NCBI GenBank assembly: GCA_009911035.1
Contig: QXWO01000034.1
Span: 1 to 62,753, forward strand
Direction: 5' to 3'
Origin: Lachnospiraceae bacterium
GTDB lineage: Bacteria > Bacillota > Clostridia > Lachnospirales > Lachnospiraceae
DNA length: 62,753 nucleotides
Positions 61,614 through 62,753 of this stretch are shown here, in pieces; positions within the stretch are counted from its first letter, which is position 1; each line of letters opens with the position of its first letter. The notes below the pieces were generated by a model, which was given only the letters and a program-made list of their open reading frames with translations, was not told where the DNA came from and did not search any database. The position numbers were made by a program, and so were the translations under genes.

Positions 61614-62516
61614 TTATTTTTTCTGCTCTGCACCGGAACTGACCATGGCAAGGAACTCTGCCGCTGCCCTTGAAGCGAAGCCTCCTGTTTCTGTCACGAT
61701 GCAAATATTTCTTTTGGGGATAATCTTATTGAACCGCAGTTCAAACAGCCTGCCATCCTCTAAATACCCGGCTGCAAAATCACGCACCACACTGCCCACC
61801 CCCAGACTGCGCAGGGCAAACTGTACAATCATATCACTGGTAGCAAGCTCAAACTCTGAACGAAGCTTCACCCCGTTCTGTCCAAGAAATTCATCCATAT
61901 ATCGTTTGGTGCTGGTCTTACCTTCCAGCGATATAATAGGAAGCTTTTCCAGTTCCTGCAAATCCAGCATATGATTCTTATATTGCATGAACTTGCGCCC
62001 GGCCACAAACACATCCTCGATTTCCTTCACCGGAATCGTCTGAAACTCCCCTGCCTTTGCCAGAGGCGTGCTGACCGCTCCAAAGTCAATTTTCCCCTGC
62101 CTAAGAAGGCTTAAGGTTTCCGGTGTAGGCGCATTCGTCACCGTCACTCTGATTTTCGGAAACCGCTCATGATACTCCTCCAGAAGCGGAAGCAGGTAAT
62201 ACTTAAGCGTCATATCGCTTGCCCCGATTTTCAGTTCCCCGTAATCAAGGGAAATCATGGAGGAAAGCTTCTTCTCCCCCTGTGAGATCTGCTCGTAACC
62301 GCTCTTTACGTACTCATAAAGAACCTGTCCTTCAGGCGTCAGCCGGATCCCCCGTGAGGAACGCACAAAAAGCTTTGCCCCTAAAGCCCCCTCAAGCTGC
62401 TTCATTGCCTGACTCACCGCCGGCTGGGAAATAGAAAGCTCCGCCGCCGCCAAAGTCAGACTCCCGGTCTTTGCCGCATAGTAAAATACTTTATAATACT
62501 CCAGATTTTCCGTCAT
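61614..62516 (-). CDS. LysR-family transcriptional regulator
   Basis: 300 residues. An N-terminal HTH (LTLAAAELSISQPAVSQAMKQLEGALG) precedes a type-2 periplasmic-binding-like effector domain with the subgroup pattern GELKIGASDMTLKYYLLPLLEEYHERFPKIRVTVTNAPTPETLSLLRQGKIDFG. The ATG at 62516 follows GGGGGCGGAGC; the longer frame is open by chance. Target genes are not evident; the neighbour at 60924 is on the same strand. Confidence 0.9.
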   Translation of the reverse strand: MTENLEYYKVFYYAAKTGSLTLAAAELSISQPAVSQAMKQLEGALGAKLFVRSSRGIRLTPEGQVLYEYVKSGYEQISQGEKKLSSMISLDYGELKIGASDMTLKYYLLPLLEEYHERFPKIRVTVTNAPTPETLSLLRQGKIDFGAVSTPLAKAGEFQTIPVKEIEDVFVAGRKFMQYKNHMLDLQELEKLPIISLEGKTSTKRYMDEFLGQNGVKLRSEFELATSDMIVQFALRSLGVGSVVRDFAAGYLEDGRLFELRFNKIIPKRNICIVTETGGFASRAAAEFLAMVSSGAEQKK

Positions 62517-62642
62517 GCTCCGCCCCCTGCCGCTCCAGCCCTGAATCCTTCCCAGACCTCCCATAGGTATACATACCATAACATTGTAGTATAAACCTGC
62601 TGTAAATTGCAAGCCTCAATATCAAGGACCTAAGCAGGCGGC

Positions 62643-62680
62643 AAACGATGCCACGCTTCGCAGGACAGCGTTTGTTATAA
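62643..62680. repeat. Dispersed 38-bp repeat, hybrid copy
   Basis: AACGATGCCACGCTTCGC joined to GACAGCGTTTGTTATAA: two opposite-orientation halves of the family consensus. Confidence 0.55.
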
Positions 62681-62747
62681 AAAAGTGTCTTCGACACCTC
62701 AACCCCCTAGCCCCCATTCATGGGGGAATTAGGGGTTCCTTTTTTTA
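62678..62747. terminator. Back-to-back terminators at the window's right edge
   Basis: GTGTCTTCGACAC (62685-62697) is followed on the minus strand by TTTTTT, a terminator for a leftward gene outside the window. AACCCC (62701-62706) pairs with GGGGTT (62732-62737), with CCCCCAT/ATGGGGG inside and a T7 run at 62740-62746, a plus-strand terminator. Confidence 0.65.
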
Positions 62748-62753
62748 TCGTTT

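Noticed and set aside
1-62753. CRISPR array or cas genes
   Set aside because: No regularly spaced repeats with unique spacers; the 38-bp tandem units at 10689 have no spacers.

Overview
The window looks like chromosome of an anaerobic Clostridia bacterium, most likely a Lachnospiraceae member (Blautia/Dorea/Mediterraneibacter-like). This is inferred from gene content: pyruvate phosphate dikinase, a B. subtilis YkpA-type ABC-F protein, rubrerythrin plus a rubredoxin-tailed FMN glutamate synthase, a domain-permuted GH3 beta-glucosidase, a C_GCAxxG_C_C protein, strong AGGAGG-type ribosome binding sites and frequent TTG/GTG starts. No taxon marker such as rRNA is present. The only RNA genes seen are a tRNA-Glu(CTC) and a retron ncRNA.

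Layout. (1) About 1-7740 is one side of a Tn7-like transposon, cut by the left window edge. It has a tightly overlapping operon tnsA-tnsB-tnsC-tniQ/tnsD on the minus strand, candidate TnsB-binding repeats at both sides (9-52 and about 7583-7718), and a small A+T-rich cargo with a DUF6809 gene and a two-gene unit (HExxH zinc-protease-like protein plus a small EACC1-like membrane protein). (2) 7739-8002 is a 264-bp MITE-like element with 29-bp inverted ends, wedged between the transposon and the 3' end of ppdK. (3) 8011-17290 is core metabolism and housekeeping: ppdK, a GDPD-family phosphodiesterase, an MFS transporter, ykpA, a PHP-HAD fusion and tRNA-Glu. (4) 17434-31805 is envelope and signalling: an amidase-deacetylase fusion, a four-gene two-component operon, a CadC/HMA/CadA metal-efflux operon, and two paralogous hybrid histidine kinases flanking nth. 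(5) 31943-34412 is a LysR regulator divergent from an alanine/glycine:cation symporter. (6) 34430-38664 is an anti-phage island: an OLD-type ATPase/TOPRIM nuclease, a retron ncRNA with clear a1/a2 repeats, a retron-type reverse transcriptase, and a translationally coupled nuclease-like gene. (7) 38797-62753 is mixed core: rubrerythrin and glutamate synthase-like genes, a FIST-chemoreceptor pair, an osmoprotectant ABC transporter, GH3, small conserved proteins, a Xer-type recombinase, a C_GCAxxG-GGDEF-EAL fusion, gpmI, two large membrane proteins, a CDF metal exporter, a feoB remnant, a HAD phosphatase and a second LysR regulator.

Two dispersed intergenic repeat families run through the chromosomal part and are absent from the Tn7-like element and from inside the retron operon. 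One is a 38-bp unit beginning TTACAATAAGCTG and ending TGGCAGCGTTTG, found at eight loci. The other is the AGAGCGTGTTT repeat. They mark the resident chromosome against the imported segments.

The most interesting systems are the retron operon with its extra nuclease-like gene and the Tn7-like element. If the MITE-like segment is removed, the tnsA-side end of that element lies about 20 bp beyond the ppdK stop codon. That is the geometry expected if its TniQ/TnsD protein targets the ppdK 3' end.
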